A stretch of 64,000 nucleotides of DNA from Penelope pileata (GCA_013396635.1 WBMW01004862.1:1-64000), one strand, 5' to 3'. Counted from the first letter of the stretch, positions 13,501-27,188 are shown. Numbers and translations are program-made. Notes: a model not told the origin generated them from the letters alone.

Positions 13501-16284
13501 AATCAGACCTAAAAGCTACAACTTCATAAAGTTAGCAGCTATCACCTGAGTCACCACAACACTCTAAGACTACCTCAAATCCCGCATAACAATACTTAGC
13601 TTAGACTTTCTTCTGAGTTTTAGCATAAATCCCATTATCATGGAATTGTAGTAGAATTAAGAACACACATATCACCTATTCATTAGATGACTAAAATGTT
13701 ATTGCTTCCTATACCTTCAGCCCCTCACATTCAGCCTGGGACATAAAAGAATGGCTCATAAATTGCCCCAGAATCAGAACTTTTGTGAAGAGATTACTGC
13801 TGCACGCATTATACTATGCCTCCAAGTGTGTTCTCTGAGATATCACTCTCACATTGTAAAGAGGAATTTTGAAAGACCTTTGAGAAGGCTATGAGACCAC
13901 CAAAGAAAAGCGCTCCTGATGTTTTTGGCAAATATAATGTACTCCTACATAGTTACAGGCACTGAAGGTGAAACTTGATCTAATAGAGCAATCAGGTATG
14001 TCTATTAAAATACACTGAAATTATTACTAAAATGCTGAAATCAGCATGAATAAAGCAGTCATCTGTTCTCTTGATGGTAGTCACTCAGTCTCTTGAGAAA
14101 GGGCCGCTTTACAGAGCTGCTGTTCAGTTTGAGTGCTGAGCAACTCTCTCCTATAACTCGTTGCTGTTCTGGCCAGTCCTTATCTCTTTGCTTTTGTAAA
14201 CAATGAATGAAGTCATGCGCTAGTACTCTACTTAACAGGTCTCTTTTTAAATCTCTAATATCTAATAAAAAAGAAAATATGAAAACATTTTATCCAGGTT
14301 TGTGTTGGTCTTTTAACAGCACAGAAAATGTTCCACCAAGAAATTGGAGTTCCATTAATTGCTATAGGATGGAATCATCAAAACAAGAAAACCCCTTCAG
14401 GCATTAACCTTAGGAAAAAAAAATGCATATGTCTGTAATGACAATTTGCATGCCTTATGTATCAGACAATGTATAAAGTATGTGATCGAGCATGAAATAT
14501 TCGTAGCCCTATGGACTATGCAAGTTCTGGATGCTAGTTCCACAGCTGGCAAGCTGACACATTCAGATGAAAGGTCAACCTGCAGCAGAAAGCAAACACC
14601 TCAAGTGTGAGTTGAGAATGAACTCCTTGCCTTCATCTGCCGCCATCCCTGGTCTCTAGATGGTCCCTGAGAGCTATTTGTATTGCAAGATTCATTTCCC
14701 TGCTCCTCTCCCTTCTCATTGTTTTGTTCTTTTCCCCAGGACTGTGAACTATACTCCTACACTTCACTACTTTCTTCTGCTTACTTGTCCCTTAGATATG
14801 CATAGCTGACAATAAGCAATTCCACTCTAAGAGTAGTGAGCTGGATTTCAAAGCCAAATCATAAACTCAGAATAATTCATGCTGATTCCAGTTTGTTCCT
14901 GCTGAAAATAAGTTCATATTTCTCCATAGCAAATAAATCTACCTAGCCATTCAGACCCACTTAAGCTATTTAGCAAGCCAACTGACACAACCTTTATCCT
15001 TGTAGCACATTTCCTTGTACAGTACCTATACCAGCACCCCATTCATAAATTGCAGCATAGAACAAGAATACTTTGAAAAGGTTTGAGAGTAGCTGATATC
15101 AGCTTTCAAGTGTGTTCGTTACCCACATGTTCATTTGGTGTATTTATGAATGACCTAAGTCTACTCTGCCTGCTAAAGTGAACTGAAAAAATGATGTTAG
15201 GGGTAGTTAATCCTTTAAGATGCATTAGAATTGTTTTTAAAAAATAGCACATCTCGCGTGGTAAATCTACATTTTTGCTCTGTCCTAGGTGAAAAAGGGA
15301 AAACAGATGGCAGTAAAAAGTGAAGTAACACAAACCACAGCTCATGAGAAATATTAAATGTTTGCCCTAGATTCAGTTGCAATTGTTGGTGGAGGTTGGT
15401 TCATATCTAGCTCTGTTTGTCAAAGCCTTATTTTACAGGGAGGATTTCTAAAAATAAATGTGAGAAAATATTACTTTTCCTTTCTCTAAGTGCACACAAA
15501 CATTTAATGTACTAACTAGCTACTGTGCATGCACATGCCTGGTTATTGTGCAAGCAATCGCATCTGTGCAGGTAATATTAAAAACCTGGTCATGCACACA
15601 AGATGCTTTAAATCAGATGATTAATTACTTTTAGAAGTGGGCTTCTTTTCCTAAGATGAAAGGAAATATTTAAGTTAGTTGAGATACCTTATTATTTCTC
15701 CATAATATACAGAGCTTTAGGGAAAAATTAGGTTTATTAAGTCAAATTCACAATGCTGGCTTTCAACACTGCCATTTCCAATAAGTACACATTTGTTTAA
15801 TATTAAAGTTCCCTTTCAAAACAAAGTAGTGAAGCCTACCCTCACATTTATACATCTGCAGTTTGTTTGATAACTTACAGCATAATTACAGGCTGTCCTC
15901 CCCCTAAACGCTGTATTCAGACTTATGAAACAAGGTGGTAAAATGTGCACTGGAGTCTGAGTACTAAGCCCGTAATTTTCCACAAGTACTAGGAAGAAAA
16001 GAAGCAGAGGGGAACCCTGCTATTTAAACCGCTCAGTTATCATGTTTCCCTCCCCCACATATACAGTAGCATATAACCCATTCATATTTCAATTTTACAT
16101 TTCCTAAACTGTCATCTTCTCATGTTTCAAGTTCATTTGAAATGCAGTCTGTTTATCAGAGCATCAATGAATGCTTTTGTAGATCAAGAGAGAGCTGTCT
16201 CTCCACACTAGCAAAATAGGTCTGTGGCAAATGGGTTGGTGACAATGCAGGCATTGTGGGGTTAGGTAAACCACTCACTGAGCT
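7518..16284. other. AT-rich sequence with minor simple repeats, nothing else recognised
   Basis: This is long single-copy-looking sequence. It holds an A15 tract at 8,474-8,488, a short C-run near 8,516, and a 12-base motif tacagtagtact occurring twice near 13,009 and 13,042. The longest open frame is 101 codons (minus strand, 9,067-9,372) and has no recognisable domain. No exon, RNA gene or transposon could be supported. Confidence 0.55.
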
Positions 16285-16805
16285 ATGGAGGGGAGAGGCG
16301 CTCAGCCCCTTTCCTACCTCCTGTGTTCAAGTAGTGAGAGGACATCCTCCTTCTCTGCCAGAGATGCAACAAAAAAACAAATAGGTAAACTCTCAGGTAG
16401 AACTAGAGCATGTGGGAAAGGAGCTTTGAATGGCCAAGAGTGGCCTCATTTCAGCCACATTTCTCACAGCGGGTGGCTTGCCCAGGAGACTTGCAGAAGC
16501 ATTCAGGCTCCCAGAGCCCTGGGATGCTCACTGGGGTCTGCCTCATCACTCCCTCCCTTCTTCAGAGCTGCTTGCTCAGGCAGGGATCAGGACTCGTGTT
16601 GCACCTGAGCTCTGCCCTGCCTTGCCTCCCAGCCCCATCTTTCAGGGCTCTTGTGGAAGGAAGCTCTTGCACTCCCTTTTCCTCAGGGACAGTGACCCAT
16701 TAGCCAGAAACAGTGCTTTCACACAAACACATTCTCTTTCTAATTTTTTTTTTTATTTTCTTGGCCCATTTTGTTATCCCACCTTACTTAGCCAGCAGTC
16801 AGAGG
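16285..16805. other. GC-rich block of unknown nature abutting a CR1 insertion
   Basis: From about 16,285 to 16,700 the sequence is clearly richer in G and C than the surrounding AT-rich DNA, ending in a T-rich run near 16,745 just before the CR1 begins. Several plus-strand frames stay open through it, one reaching 193 codons (16,430-17,011). That frame runs across the CR1 boundary and reads the CR1 out of its own frame, so it is not a gene. The block could be an old LTR, a fragment of a repeat I do not recognise, or local single-copy GC-rich DNA. Confidence 0.4.
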
Positions 16806-17406
16806 TTCTGTGTCCTGGGCTGCATCAAAAGAGGGGTGGCCAGCAGGGGGAAAGAGGTAACTGTCCCCCTCTACTCTGTCCTCATGAGGCCCCATCTGGA
16901 GTACTGTGTCCAGGCCTTGGGCCCTCCGCACAAAAAAGATGCAGAGCTGTTGGAGCAGGTCCAGAGGAGGAGCACAAAGATGATCAGAGGACTGGAGCAC
17001 TTCTACTATGAAGAAAGGTTGAGGGAGCTGGGTTATTTAGCTTGGAGAAGAGAGGGCTCTAAGGAGATCTCATTGTGGCCTTCCAGTGCCTAAAGGGAGC
17101 TTATAAGCAGAAGGGAGACCAACTTTTTACGTAGTCAGAAAGTAATAGGACAAGGGGGAATGGCTTTAAACTAAAAGTGGGGAGATTTAGGTTAGATACT
17201 AGGAAGAAATTCTTTACTGAGAGAGTGGTGAGGTGCTGGAACAGATTGCCCGGAGAAGTTGTAGATGCCCCAACTCTGAAGGCATTCAAGGCTGGGTTGG
17301 ATGGGGCTCTGAGCAGCCTGATCTGGTGGGTGGTGTCTCTGCCCATGACAGGGGTTTGGAGGTAGATGATCTTTAAGGTCTCTTCCAACCTAGCCATTCT
17401 ACTAAA
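16806..17406 (+). mobile_element. CR1 non-LTR retrotransposon, 5'-truncated 3' fragment
   Basis: This is the 3' end of a CR1 element in sense orientation. The conceptual product contains the C-terminal ORF2 region typical of CR1, with segments such as VLGCIKRGVASRGKEV, RPHLEYCVQ and ERLRELG, followed downstream in other frames by the FFTERVVRCWNRLPGEVV block. The frame is broken by a stop after about 95 CR1 codons (near 17,091), so it is inactive. The 3' end carries the family's ggtctcttccaacct motif, then a decayed form of the terminal short repeat near 17,400. CR1 copies are usually severely 5'-truncated because first-strand synthesis starts at the 3' end, and this 600-bp copy fits that. 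It belongs to a similar subfamily to the antisense copy near 59.2 kb. Confidence 0.95.
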
Positions 17407-20400
17407 TGGTGTTTATAAAGACTTCTACTAAATGAATGGTGCTTTTCAGCTATATGTATATGTAAAGCTCACCGTGCAGCAGTGTTCTCTGAATATCCCT
17501 GTTCTATAAATGTGTCAGCTCACTTGGTGATGCTCCAGACTGCATTTGTCTCAGCCACTACATGTAATTCTAGCAAATTATCCAAGTTTTAGATTTTAAA
17601 AAGGGAAAGTCGTATCTTCACATACCAAACACATTCTGCAATATAGAAAGAATGACTATCAAAAGGCATATTTATTTTTCACTGTTTTTTTTTCCACTTC
17701 CTTTTCTTACCTCTAAACTCGCATCATAAATATCAATGAAAACATATTCACTTCTGATTCCATTTTGAAATCCCTAAGCTACATTTGGCAGGTTGCAAAC
17801 ATGAAAGAGTTCATCTGCTGTGAGAAAATATGTTGTACCAGAATAACATCTTAAAAGTAGATGTCTGACAATCATTACAGTGGTAGATTTATCAGGGAAG
17901 GAAGATACAAGATACTACAAGCTGGGTGCTTCAGTGTCCATTGCTTGCTAAAGCATCTCCATAAAGCAAGCCTAGGAAACCTAGGTCCATCCTCACTTCT
18001 GAAGTATTGTGAGGAGCTGGGAATACTAGAAAAATGTAGTCTAATCCATTTGCTCACTAAGATCCTTCATTATACTCTCATAGTTCTTTACCCAGAACAC
18101 CCAACTCAGATTTTGCCTCAGCTTTCAAAGACGAAGAATGGATATTTCAGTCATGCCAGAATCCAGACTGGTTTTGTCAACACGCTAGACGAGCAGAAAT
18201 AAAACTGCTAAAGACACAAACTACCAAGAAGTACTGAAGTCTGGTGAAACTTTGTCTCCACCAATCACACCCAAAGTTGCAGCAAGAGGGAGAGTTTACC
18301 TTCTATGTCAGCTAAACCAAAGTGGTATCCGACTGATACCACTGACTGTATGGGAATCTTTAAAGCACTGTTTGAACAGGTAACAGCATTTCTGCTCTGA
18401 GCTGTATGGATGCAACAAATGAATCATGACTGTCTTTGTTTTATTTCAGGTCTTTTAGTTGACCCAGGGCTTGTGTGCAACATTCAAGTCCCATCTCTTT
18501 CTCAAGAAAAAAAGATTAAAAGGTGCTATTGGAAGGGAGAGATGCAAATATAAATGGAGAAAGGGGAAAAAGTTTGCAAGCATTTTTTTGAACTGTGTCA
18601 AAGAGCTGAAAAAACTCACTGCATGTGTTACAATACAAGCAGGAAAATATGGCACTACTGTAAACGAAAGGATGTGGAAGAGCCTGTCAAAGTACTTTAT
18701 CCATAAAAAATAAAGTAAAAAAAATCAGACATTTTTGAAGAAAAAATGATAAATATAAAGTAGAATATAATCTACATACGTATATCTCACTGTTAACCAT
18801 GGAAGCTGGCTACTTGCAGGTCAGTGCATATATAGTCTTAATCATTTCAGGTATGACTTATGCCTATTACCCTAAATCTTGCCCCAACAAAGTATCTTCC
18901 TTCACATACTGTCAAATATTCCAGCTGTCCTCTTCTTTCCACATCTATCAATTATCCAGAAAATATTCTTCAATGGTCAAATAGGCTGTGATACATAAAG
19001 TTCACCTAGCTGAGAGGTGGTCTCTATGACACAACTTTGTATATGGGCACCTAGTTCCTTTAGGTTTTATATCGTTGCCTAATTTGCATCTGCCAATAGT
19101 TCAAATAGCATTAATTAAAATAAGAACGTGAACAAAGATGTTCAGAAAAGGAAAGGAAACAGATTATAACTAATTCTGAAAATACTTTTTACATTTGTGA
19201 ACTGACCCACCTGGCATGAAAATAAGAACAGAAAGGCATACACAACACTTCATTTTATGATCTGCATAAGTATCCAGCCACGCATTTTGTCCCATGTAAT
19301 TGGGTTTGCTACAGGAAAGGGTATGGTTCTTGTGGCTGGATTCACAAGAAGGTCTCCTCAATTGCTTTGAAGATGGACAACATTTTTATTTTTTTTCCAA
19401 TTCCTGCCAGCAGTAGGAATCAATTGACAGATGTACTATGGATCAGAGTTAAATTACTAGTTGGCTGGGCACTATATTGCTTATTGCTCCTTCAAAGTTC
19501 AACAGCAATGATTTTTGGCAGCAGAGCTCTTGCTTCCACACCTAATGCGCTTATTTGGGGTTTACTCACACTGCTCTGTTTCATAGTAGCATCATAGTAG
19601 TCATCAAGATGTGCTCCATGAAAATATGTGACAACAAAAGTGAATCTAAATTCCTGTGGCAGTTACTTAATCTGGGAATCCAAAGTAAAAGCTTGGGTCC
19701 TGTTCATGCACTCTTCACCACTCCCAATCCCAAGTGCCATTTGCAGCACCCTAGCTGAGGACAGGAGCACTTCAGTCACAGTCCTTCTCTCTAGACAGGA
19801 TTCTTTGCCAGAAGGATTGCTCAAGATCTCCTGCTAACCAGACAGATTATTCAATTATTTAAGGCTAATTATCAAGGCAAGGGTGGATGCTATCTCCTCA
19901 GAACAGCTGTGGGTAAGGCAAAAAAGTTCAAAAAATGTTGCTGAGAAAGCAGTTAATAGGGGAATAGAGTTACTTCCTAGCACTCTGGGCCCACAGCTCG
20001 ACCCACAGCAGGTCAGGAAGCCAAGGTCCCGTGTGGACTCCGATATATGGAGAGGGAGCTGGGGAGAGACAGGGGTTGAAGTGCTAAACAACCAAGCTTC
20101 AGAAACCTAGTCACTGGCAGTCATCGCTAAGCTTGATTCATGATTAGGGAAACCCCAACATCAGGGAATTACATATTTCTTGTTATATTCCAAGCCCTCT
20201 CTTTTGCCATGAGGAAAGATTTCCTTCTTTAATGTCATTATAATAAATAAATCTGTTGCTCACACAGAGTGGGAACATGTTTATGAAATAAATATTTTTA
20301 CACAGTCTCTTCTCAGAACACAACTGCACTAGAATAGAGACCCTGTAGTTATATATTGACGTTAATGAAAAGCAAAATTTTCTGTGCCACCTACTGACTT

Positions 20401-23400
20401 GTCTGTTCATAGTGTGCAGCTTGTAAAGAGTTAGCTTTGGTTAAGAAAATTGTAATACTCAAGAGTGAATTTTCAATTATTTCAGACTCCGTCAGTTACA
20501 ATAGAAGCCTGCACACGTTGTTAATCCTACAAAAAATATAAGCACAGGCTACATCCAATACCACTGATGTTTTCCACTTGTCATTAAGTAACTTATGAAT
20601 GAGGATGCTGAAGAGCCAGTAGGGAAGGAAACACTATCATAAAGCATTTATATTCAAAGAAGACTTCAAAATAGATTGCAACAAGTGTAAATAGTAGAAC
20701 ATACCAGTCAACACGCCAAGCATAAAGACGGTAATCTATACCACAAATGTTCCTTCACAACAAGGCTAATCAGACCACTGCCAACACTTAACAGCCAAAC
20801 TATTTCAGGCATTGTCAGCTTCCCAGACAGTCACTAATGCTGACTGACATGAGAAGATATCGTGGAAATATCAAACAATAGTTCAATTCCTGAGGTCCTG
20901 ACTCATACATTTTACTCACTTTTTACTAGGGCAATTTTTTTTATTGAAGTCAATCCATTCTGACACCTTGTTCTCAACGCTTGTTGGACTTGGCAATAAT
21001 AATTCCTTCTGCTTCTTTTCATGTGTTATCCCTTCAGCCTTGATCCTTTCATCTGTGTCCCCTGTAGAAACGATGTGAAATCCCTACTCCATTTCCAATT
21101 ATTAAGACATCTGGAGAAGGCAGTGAAGAGTCATGACAACTAAATATAGCAAAGGATCCTACATTTAAAATTCAATATGACCTAATAGTTACGGAGAAAG
21201 GAGAATGTGATAAGTTTTCACTAACTGTATGTTTTCACTAAGTATGTTTTATTCAACTGAATGAAATATTTTTACTCTTACATAAATTGAGTAATAAGGT
21301 TTAGGTATTGGTGGAAACTCAGGATTTTGGGGGGCTGAAGACATCTCTATCACTTGAGAAACAAGTAAATAAAAAGCCCAGGTCTCCTTTAAACTGCTTC
21401 TGAAGAAATTTTATGTCAATTGAAATTTTAGTCAAGTAAAGGTGAGGTACAAAATATAGATGTACAATTTGTAGAACCCCTCTGCGAAGAAAGAACATAG
21501 CTTATTATTTTTAATCTCTAATATAAACAACCCATGCAGTGCAACTGTATGAAGTGAAACAGGGAACTATTAGATAATTATTAATTTTAAATTCATGACA
21601 ACAGAGAAACACTCACAAAAACATTTTGGTATATTTCCTTGTGGGTCCTGGTGAATGTCACAATCTCAGCAGCTTGGTAGAATATGTTCTACGTGCAAGA
21701 GGGGAGGATCAAGCACATTTTGTCATGCCTATGAGGATAAACTCTCTGTAAATCCATGTATGAGCTACGTCGATTTCCATTAGCAAAAGATAATATCTTG
21801 AATGTTCATGGCTTGTAGGCAGCCCATTGTTTGTCGATAGCCTTCCTTTTCTCCAGCTCACCTGGTCACACGCTATCACTGAGTGTCAGCACATGGGTGC
21901 TCTGCTCTGCCACTTGTCAGCCACAATCTAGTAGATGTGCATGGTGCCCTGCCTAAATTCTCAGCAATCATTTCCCTTCAGGGTCAGTGATGTGAAGGTT
22001 CCTCGAAGGAAGAAGGAAAGCCTGTATTTTAAGCCTGTATCATGCTGTGCAACCAGCTCACGGCTTTGTGTCATACAAACCTTAATCTCTTCACAACCTG
22101 TCTAGTTGCATCTTAGTCCATTCTCAATACCATCTCTCTGCTGAGGGATCTGGATTTCTCATGATCTAATCATATCCTCTGTCATCTCAAAACAGGTTAT
22201 TTCCCCTACATCTTTATCATACATGCATGCCTCAAAACGTCAGCTAAAAACAATGTGACAAAATCAGCAATAGATTTTGCTTCACTGAATGCAAGCAAAC
22301 TAGCCTGTTGGGCATTCTAGCTAAATGCCGCAGTCTATTTTCTAATCTTTAATCTTAATGTTTGCCTTTTCAAAATGGCTAGTTGCTTCCTTCCCATTTA
22401 TCTTCTGAATCAGATAGTGACAGTGTATTTTTATACTACATTGCATTTTCATAACCCATGTAAGCTGAAAAGTTTTGTGTCAAGTTTTTTCTGTCATCGA
22501 CTATTATAAAAGTAAACGCTCATCCACTGATATTCACAAAGCACTTTTTGTGCATATCCTTGAATATACCTTCAAAAGCAATCATTCTCTCTTGCTCAGA
22601 AATATAAAAGCCTTTCAAGTATATTACCACCGAAAGAGCGTACATCGTTGGGATCTGTGTGGTTCTTTCTTTGTTTTTCACCGTGGTTTTATTTGAATGC
22701 TTTATTGATTTTTTCCTCTCAGATCCAAAACCATAAAAATAGAGGGAAAAAAGTCTACTTGCAAGTGTCAGGAAAGGAAAAAGGTAGCAAGAGCCCATAA
22801 CTACATCTGAAAGTTGGAGGAAGAATCCTAGTGAAACGGCATGATACAGCTACTGAGTCCCTGCTTGTACACAGGGCAATACAGATGAGAAAGTGCCTTC
22901 CTCAAATTTAACCTCACTTGCAGGAGGAAGAGCAAAGGCAGCAAACTCAGATCTCCAAGTAAGCAAAGAGCCAGAGGGAAAGAGGGTAGACCAAACCAAA
23001 GCAGGAATATCATCAGAAGCAAGCTGGTCCCTGAGAAACTGAGAGCTCATATGTTCTGCAAAATGGGAGGGAAGCAGGTGAAATATTGTCCTAACATCTG
23101 CTTGAGAGGGGTGCAGCTACACAAAATTTATCCAGACATTTCACAGGTACACAGTGCTGCCTTCAGTAGCTCTGTGCTGTGAATGCAATATAGCACAGCT
23201 ATCAGCCTAAAGCAACTATTCACAACCAAGCAGACTGAGTGCTTCATACCTCACTCTATCCAGGGCTTTGCCTTTAAATCCTCTTATTTCACTACCTCAA
23301 AGGCACCTCAGTATGTCCTAGTCGAATTGGCTGCACCATTTATCAATAACAGCAGCAGCTGCTGCCACATCTTGCAGTTACTTGGAACTGTAGCAATCCA

Positions 23401-24394
23401 CCTGTAAAGAAACAGCAAAAAAAATCAACAAGATTGCCTCAGACCTGCACAGCTAACAAAGGCAAGTCCCTGGGTTAGCGAAGCCAATAACATTCTCCAA
23501 TATGGCAAATTTAAGTGCATGTGACATTGATTTCTCCTGCAGCTCAGTTCCACAATTACAGTTATAACCAAAGACTCTTATTCATTGTTTTACTCAGGCA
23601 AATTCTCACTGCAATCAGAGGAATCTATCCAGTGAAAGACCAGGGAAATGTGAGTAGCAGCCCAAAGGTTTAACCTTGCTTGATTTATTTCTAATCACTC
23701 TCTTTTAAAAGGATAATTAAAGCCACTTGACATGTGAAGTGTTGTATACCTGCGTCAACCTAGCACAAGAAAGAAACAAGGTAACTTCCTCATGAGCCAG
23801 AAGCCACGATTTCATCTTGGCTCCTGACTCAGATCTCTCCATCGTCTGCCCCCATTAACCACCTTCCTTACCCATGCATTTGCAGACAACCCTCATTGCA
23901 TTCCCAACTGCCCCCCCAGCACTACCTCTTCCTCAATACACAGGAATAGACATTTCCCCCACCGCTGAGACTTGGACTCTTACCCTTATTTATTTGATTC
24001 CCTTTTTCTGAGCACTGGAGATGACCATATGGGATTGTCTTTGTCACACTGTTACTGCTGCCTTTTATAATTACTGGACGCTGGTCTCCCTGTATGATTT
24101 CAAATGCAGTTTAAGGATTAATGGTATTACATTTGCTTTTCTCCTGACAGAACTAGACTGTTTTCTCCATACTGTTACATATTTACAATAAGCTCTGAAA
24201 ATTCTGCTGTGGAAGGAACAGAACTGTTGGAAGCAATCACCAATAAGTAGCATGATTATACTATGATATCAAATGTGTCTTTAAAATACTGATAAAATTT
24301 TAACTTTTACATCTTTTATTTTTTGTTAACATTTAATACAGTTTAAAAATAATGGAACAAGTCACTTAGAGACATAACAGTCTGAGAAGCTATC
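17407..24394. other. AT-rich sequence, nothing recognised
   Basis: No gene or repeat family is recognised. A 113-codon open frame at 17,861-18,202 (plus) and others of 60-92 codons have no domain features. A short imperfect tandem duplication built on gttttcactaa lies near 21,213-21,247. At 17,396-17,440, just past the CR1 end, the motif ttctactaaatg occurs twice. Confidence 0.55.
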
Positions 24395-24640
24395 CGCCTA
24401 TACAGCAAAATGTTAATGCCCTTTGAAATAAAAAGGCGAGGGAGTTGTTCTGTTTATTGTCTAATGTTTTGTACATTTTCAGACCCAGGCCCAGAAGCAT
24501 TTATCTTTCACCTCAAAATCTGATTGCTGTGCTAATGCTATTTAAAACTAAATGGAAGAAAATTATATTCTCCACAAGAATTCGATTTATTCCTTTCTTT
24601 GGAAAGAAAAAGAAATAATAGTCATTTTTATTCACACAAA
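24395..24640. promoter_or_regulatory. Candidate conserved non-coding element
   Basis: This AT-rich stretch has the mixed, non-repetitive texture often seen in vertebrate conserved non-coding elements: homeodomain-like TAAT cores, a CpG-containing aaggcgagg and no transposon similarity. This is pattern impression only. No alignment was possible, so function is inferred, not shown. Confidence 0.2.
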
Positions 24641-26540
24641 GTCCTGTATAGAAACCTCTGTGTGTAAATCACATTGGGCCTCTATAATTTGTTATTAGCT
24701 GTTGGTTATAGCTGGGATAAATGCATGAGAACGCTATGTATGTAATTGTAAGCAATGTCACATTTGGATTTGGGACTCAGACCTCCTGCAGCTTTCTACA
24801 AATCATTACTCTTTCTCCAGTTTGCTCTTTTTCCTGTAAATCTTTGAGTTTAAGCCAAACAGAAGTACTGTTCTCAGGCACAGGAAGAGTTGAATTAATT
24901 CTTGGAGTAGCAAAAAAAAAAAAAAGAACTCACTACACAGCCGCATCAACCTTGTGCACAATGTTTAAAGTGGCATTTGAGGAATTGAATGTGCTGAAAC
25001 ATTCAAGAACTATTCAAGTATTCAGTGACCCATTGGATGCCTGGGTCAACATGAACACTCTTGACAGGAAGGTCTAACATGTTTTCCTCACTTCTCACAA
25101 CCAGCAGTCCAAAGGAGATAGTTTAATACCACATATTACATTAATTCTCATTTTTCCTCATATGCTGTCTCATGATATTCCCCATTGTGCTGACAGTATG
25201 CACAACTCAACACAGGACAATAAGACCAACTTACTGATACACAGCTACAGAGGACTTCAATGGAAAATTTTAATACTTGTGTATAATGCTCAGATATCAC
25301 CTTTCCAGGTGAGGTAAGAAAGCAGCTGAGAATGGAGATCTCACTCTGTTATGTCCTTTCAGTCATTATCAACAGTGTATATTGAAAACCAGAACACAAT
25401 TTGCAAGATTTCTTGTCAAAAAATTGTTAAATCATGGAGGAATACTTTATGTTTTAGAGCATTATAGATGTACAAAGCCATATTTGCTTTGCATGAAACA
25501 TGGGTCTAGAGAAATAAGTTTTATTTACATATGCAGGTAGCACCAATATATGTTCCTATAGTTTACATGTAAATATCTAGCTGAACACCTACTTAGGAGT
25601 TAAGTTTACGTGCCCCAGTTACAGAAATTCTGCATTGAGTTTAGGTACTTAATTGCATACTCAAAGCCTTGACTTTGTTTGTTAATCTGATCTTTATTGG
25701 ATTTTCCCTGGGTAACAGATTCCCAAAGTACCTCAGCCTTTGTATCGTATGAAATTTCTTCTCCTCTTATTACAGCTTCTCTGGGGCAAACACATTGTTT
25801 ACTATCTCAAAGCATGTTTCAGCTCGTCTGATCTTTCTATTTGCAAAAGCACAAAAATCATTCTGTTGATCTCCAAATTGTCAGCAGCAAAGAACAGTCC
25901 CTTGATCTCATGAAATGCAAGAAATGAGTCTGTTTTTGTGCCCAGGGTCTATAAAGTGGGACATGTATGTGAAGAAAGGTTCCTTGCTCTCTCACCTCCT
26001 GGATATACATGCAAACACTAGGCATAAGGTAAGCTGCAGTGACTTTTTTTCAAAGAAACAGCAGAAGTTACTGGCTGAATTCAAACTACAACACAGGCTA
26101 CCCAGCTTCTTCACTCAGAAGCCCATGCCTCTCTGGACTCATTACTTCACACATGCAGTCAGAGTTGGGCTTCCAGAACTGAGTACTGAACTGGCACATA
26201 TTTTTCCAGCTGATGATGCCTACTAGGAGCAGATCTGAAATAATTTTATTTCATTTCACTTCACCTCATGTCAGACAACACATTAGCTTAGCGCATTTTA
26301 ATGGAGTGATGGACAGTATCTCTTTCACTTTATGAGACCACATTCTGATGAGAGATTCTAGTGGGTTAAGGAATCATAACTATAATGAAATCCAAGGTTT
26401 TGGGTTTTGGTTCATTGGGCAACAAGGATGGCTCTTCAGAATACTTGGTTCCAAAAAGGAATACAGAGGCCAAGATTTTATATCCCTCTGGAGAGTTTTT
26501 CTGTGAACTGTCATTACTGAAGAAATGTACTGAGGGAGAG
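24641..26540. other. AT-rich sequence, nothing recognised
   Basis: It contains an A-run near 24,911-24,925 and open frames of 118 codons (24,721-25,077, plus) and 103 codons (25,915-26,226, plus). Neither shows a domain, signal peptide or splice context that I can defend. Confidence 0.55.
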
Positions 26541-26622
26541 AGGAAAGGAAAGGAAAGGAAAGGAAAGGAAAGGAAAGGAAAGGAAAGGAAAGGAAAGGAA
26601 AGGAAAGGAAAGGAAAGGAAAG
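26541..26622. repeat. Pentanucleotide microsatellite (AGGAA)16
   Basis: Sixteen perfect copies of AGGAA are followed by a partial unit. It is a pure purine/pyrimidine strand. The unit contains no stop codon in the frames concerned, so it produces open frames on both strands (lysine/glycine/glutamate/arginine-rich on plus, proline/phenylalanine/leucine/serine-rich on minus). These frames are artefacts of the repeat. Confidence 0.97.
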
Positions 26623-27183
26623 AGGGATTAAAGAATTCAGCTGTGCTGCAACATATTTATCCATCAAAGCAAGATAAGAATTTTCTTTCTCAGTAATGGA
26701 AAGAAAAAAAATTTGATCATGAATTGGTTTTTATAATCTTACACTGGCTAAAGAGCAGTTTCTATTTCCAGAATAACAGATATCTTGCATAAATTCAAGG
26801 TATGTACACCAACTGACCATTACTTGTACCCCTTTCCACCATGTGTACAAAAAATACAAGCACCAGATACAGCCAGCATGCATATCACCAATCTTTGACA
26901 GATGTTTTCCCAGAAGAAATGAGTACTGTAACTGCACTAGAAGCAGAGAGCAAGAAAAAGGAGACACATCAGACATTTTGCAATACAAGAACCTACCAAG
27001 ACTGTATTTCCACCTCAGAATGAAAATATGATCAGAAAAAGTTGAAAGATACTTGTGGGACACTCAATGTATTATCATATCAATTCTCCTTACCATTATA
27101 ATTTGCATAAACTAGCAACGATCCTGGTAAGAGAGGAGGATGGAAAGTTTACAGATTACCTTTCCCCTAGATGATCCCTCTGG
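26623..27183. other. AT-rich sequence, nothing recognised
   Basis: Overlapping open frames of 60-110 codons occur on both strands between 26,731 and 27,063, none with recognisable features. Confidence 0.55.
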
Positions 27184-27188
27184 GAAGG
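27184..27188. repeat. Target-site duplication, left copy (gaagg)
   Basis: Five bases gaagg directly precede the TG start of the LTR and recur immediately after its CA end. A 5-bp duplication matches ERVL-type integration better than the 4 bp of ERV1 or 6 bp of ERVK. Confidence 0.75.

Noticed and set aside
16430..17011. 193-codon plus-strand open frame, the longest without gaps
   Set aside because: It runs from a GC-rich non-coding block into a CR1 read in the wrong frame, has no domain, and overlaps two other open plus-strand frames.
17861..18202. 113-codon plus-strand open frame
   Set aside because: No recognisable domain, no defensible promoter or splice context, and an overlapping frame on the opposite strand. 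Length is within chance expectation.
24721..25077. 118-codon plus-strand open frame
   Set aside because: It includes a poly-A run translated as lysines, and has no domain or homology that I can recognise.
26380..26696. Low-complexity proteins on both strands (KGKER and LSFPF repeats)
   Set aside because: Both are translations of the AGGAA microsatellite.
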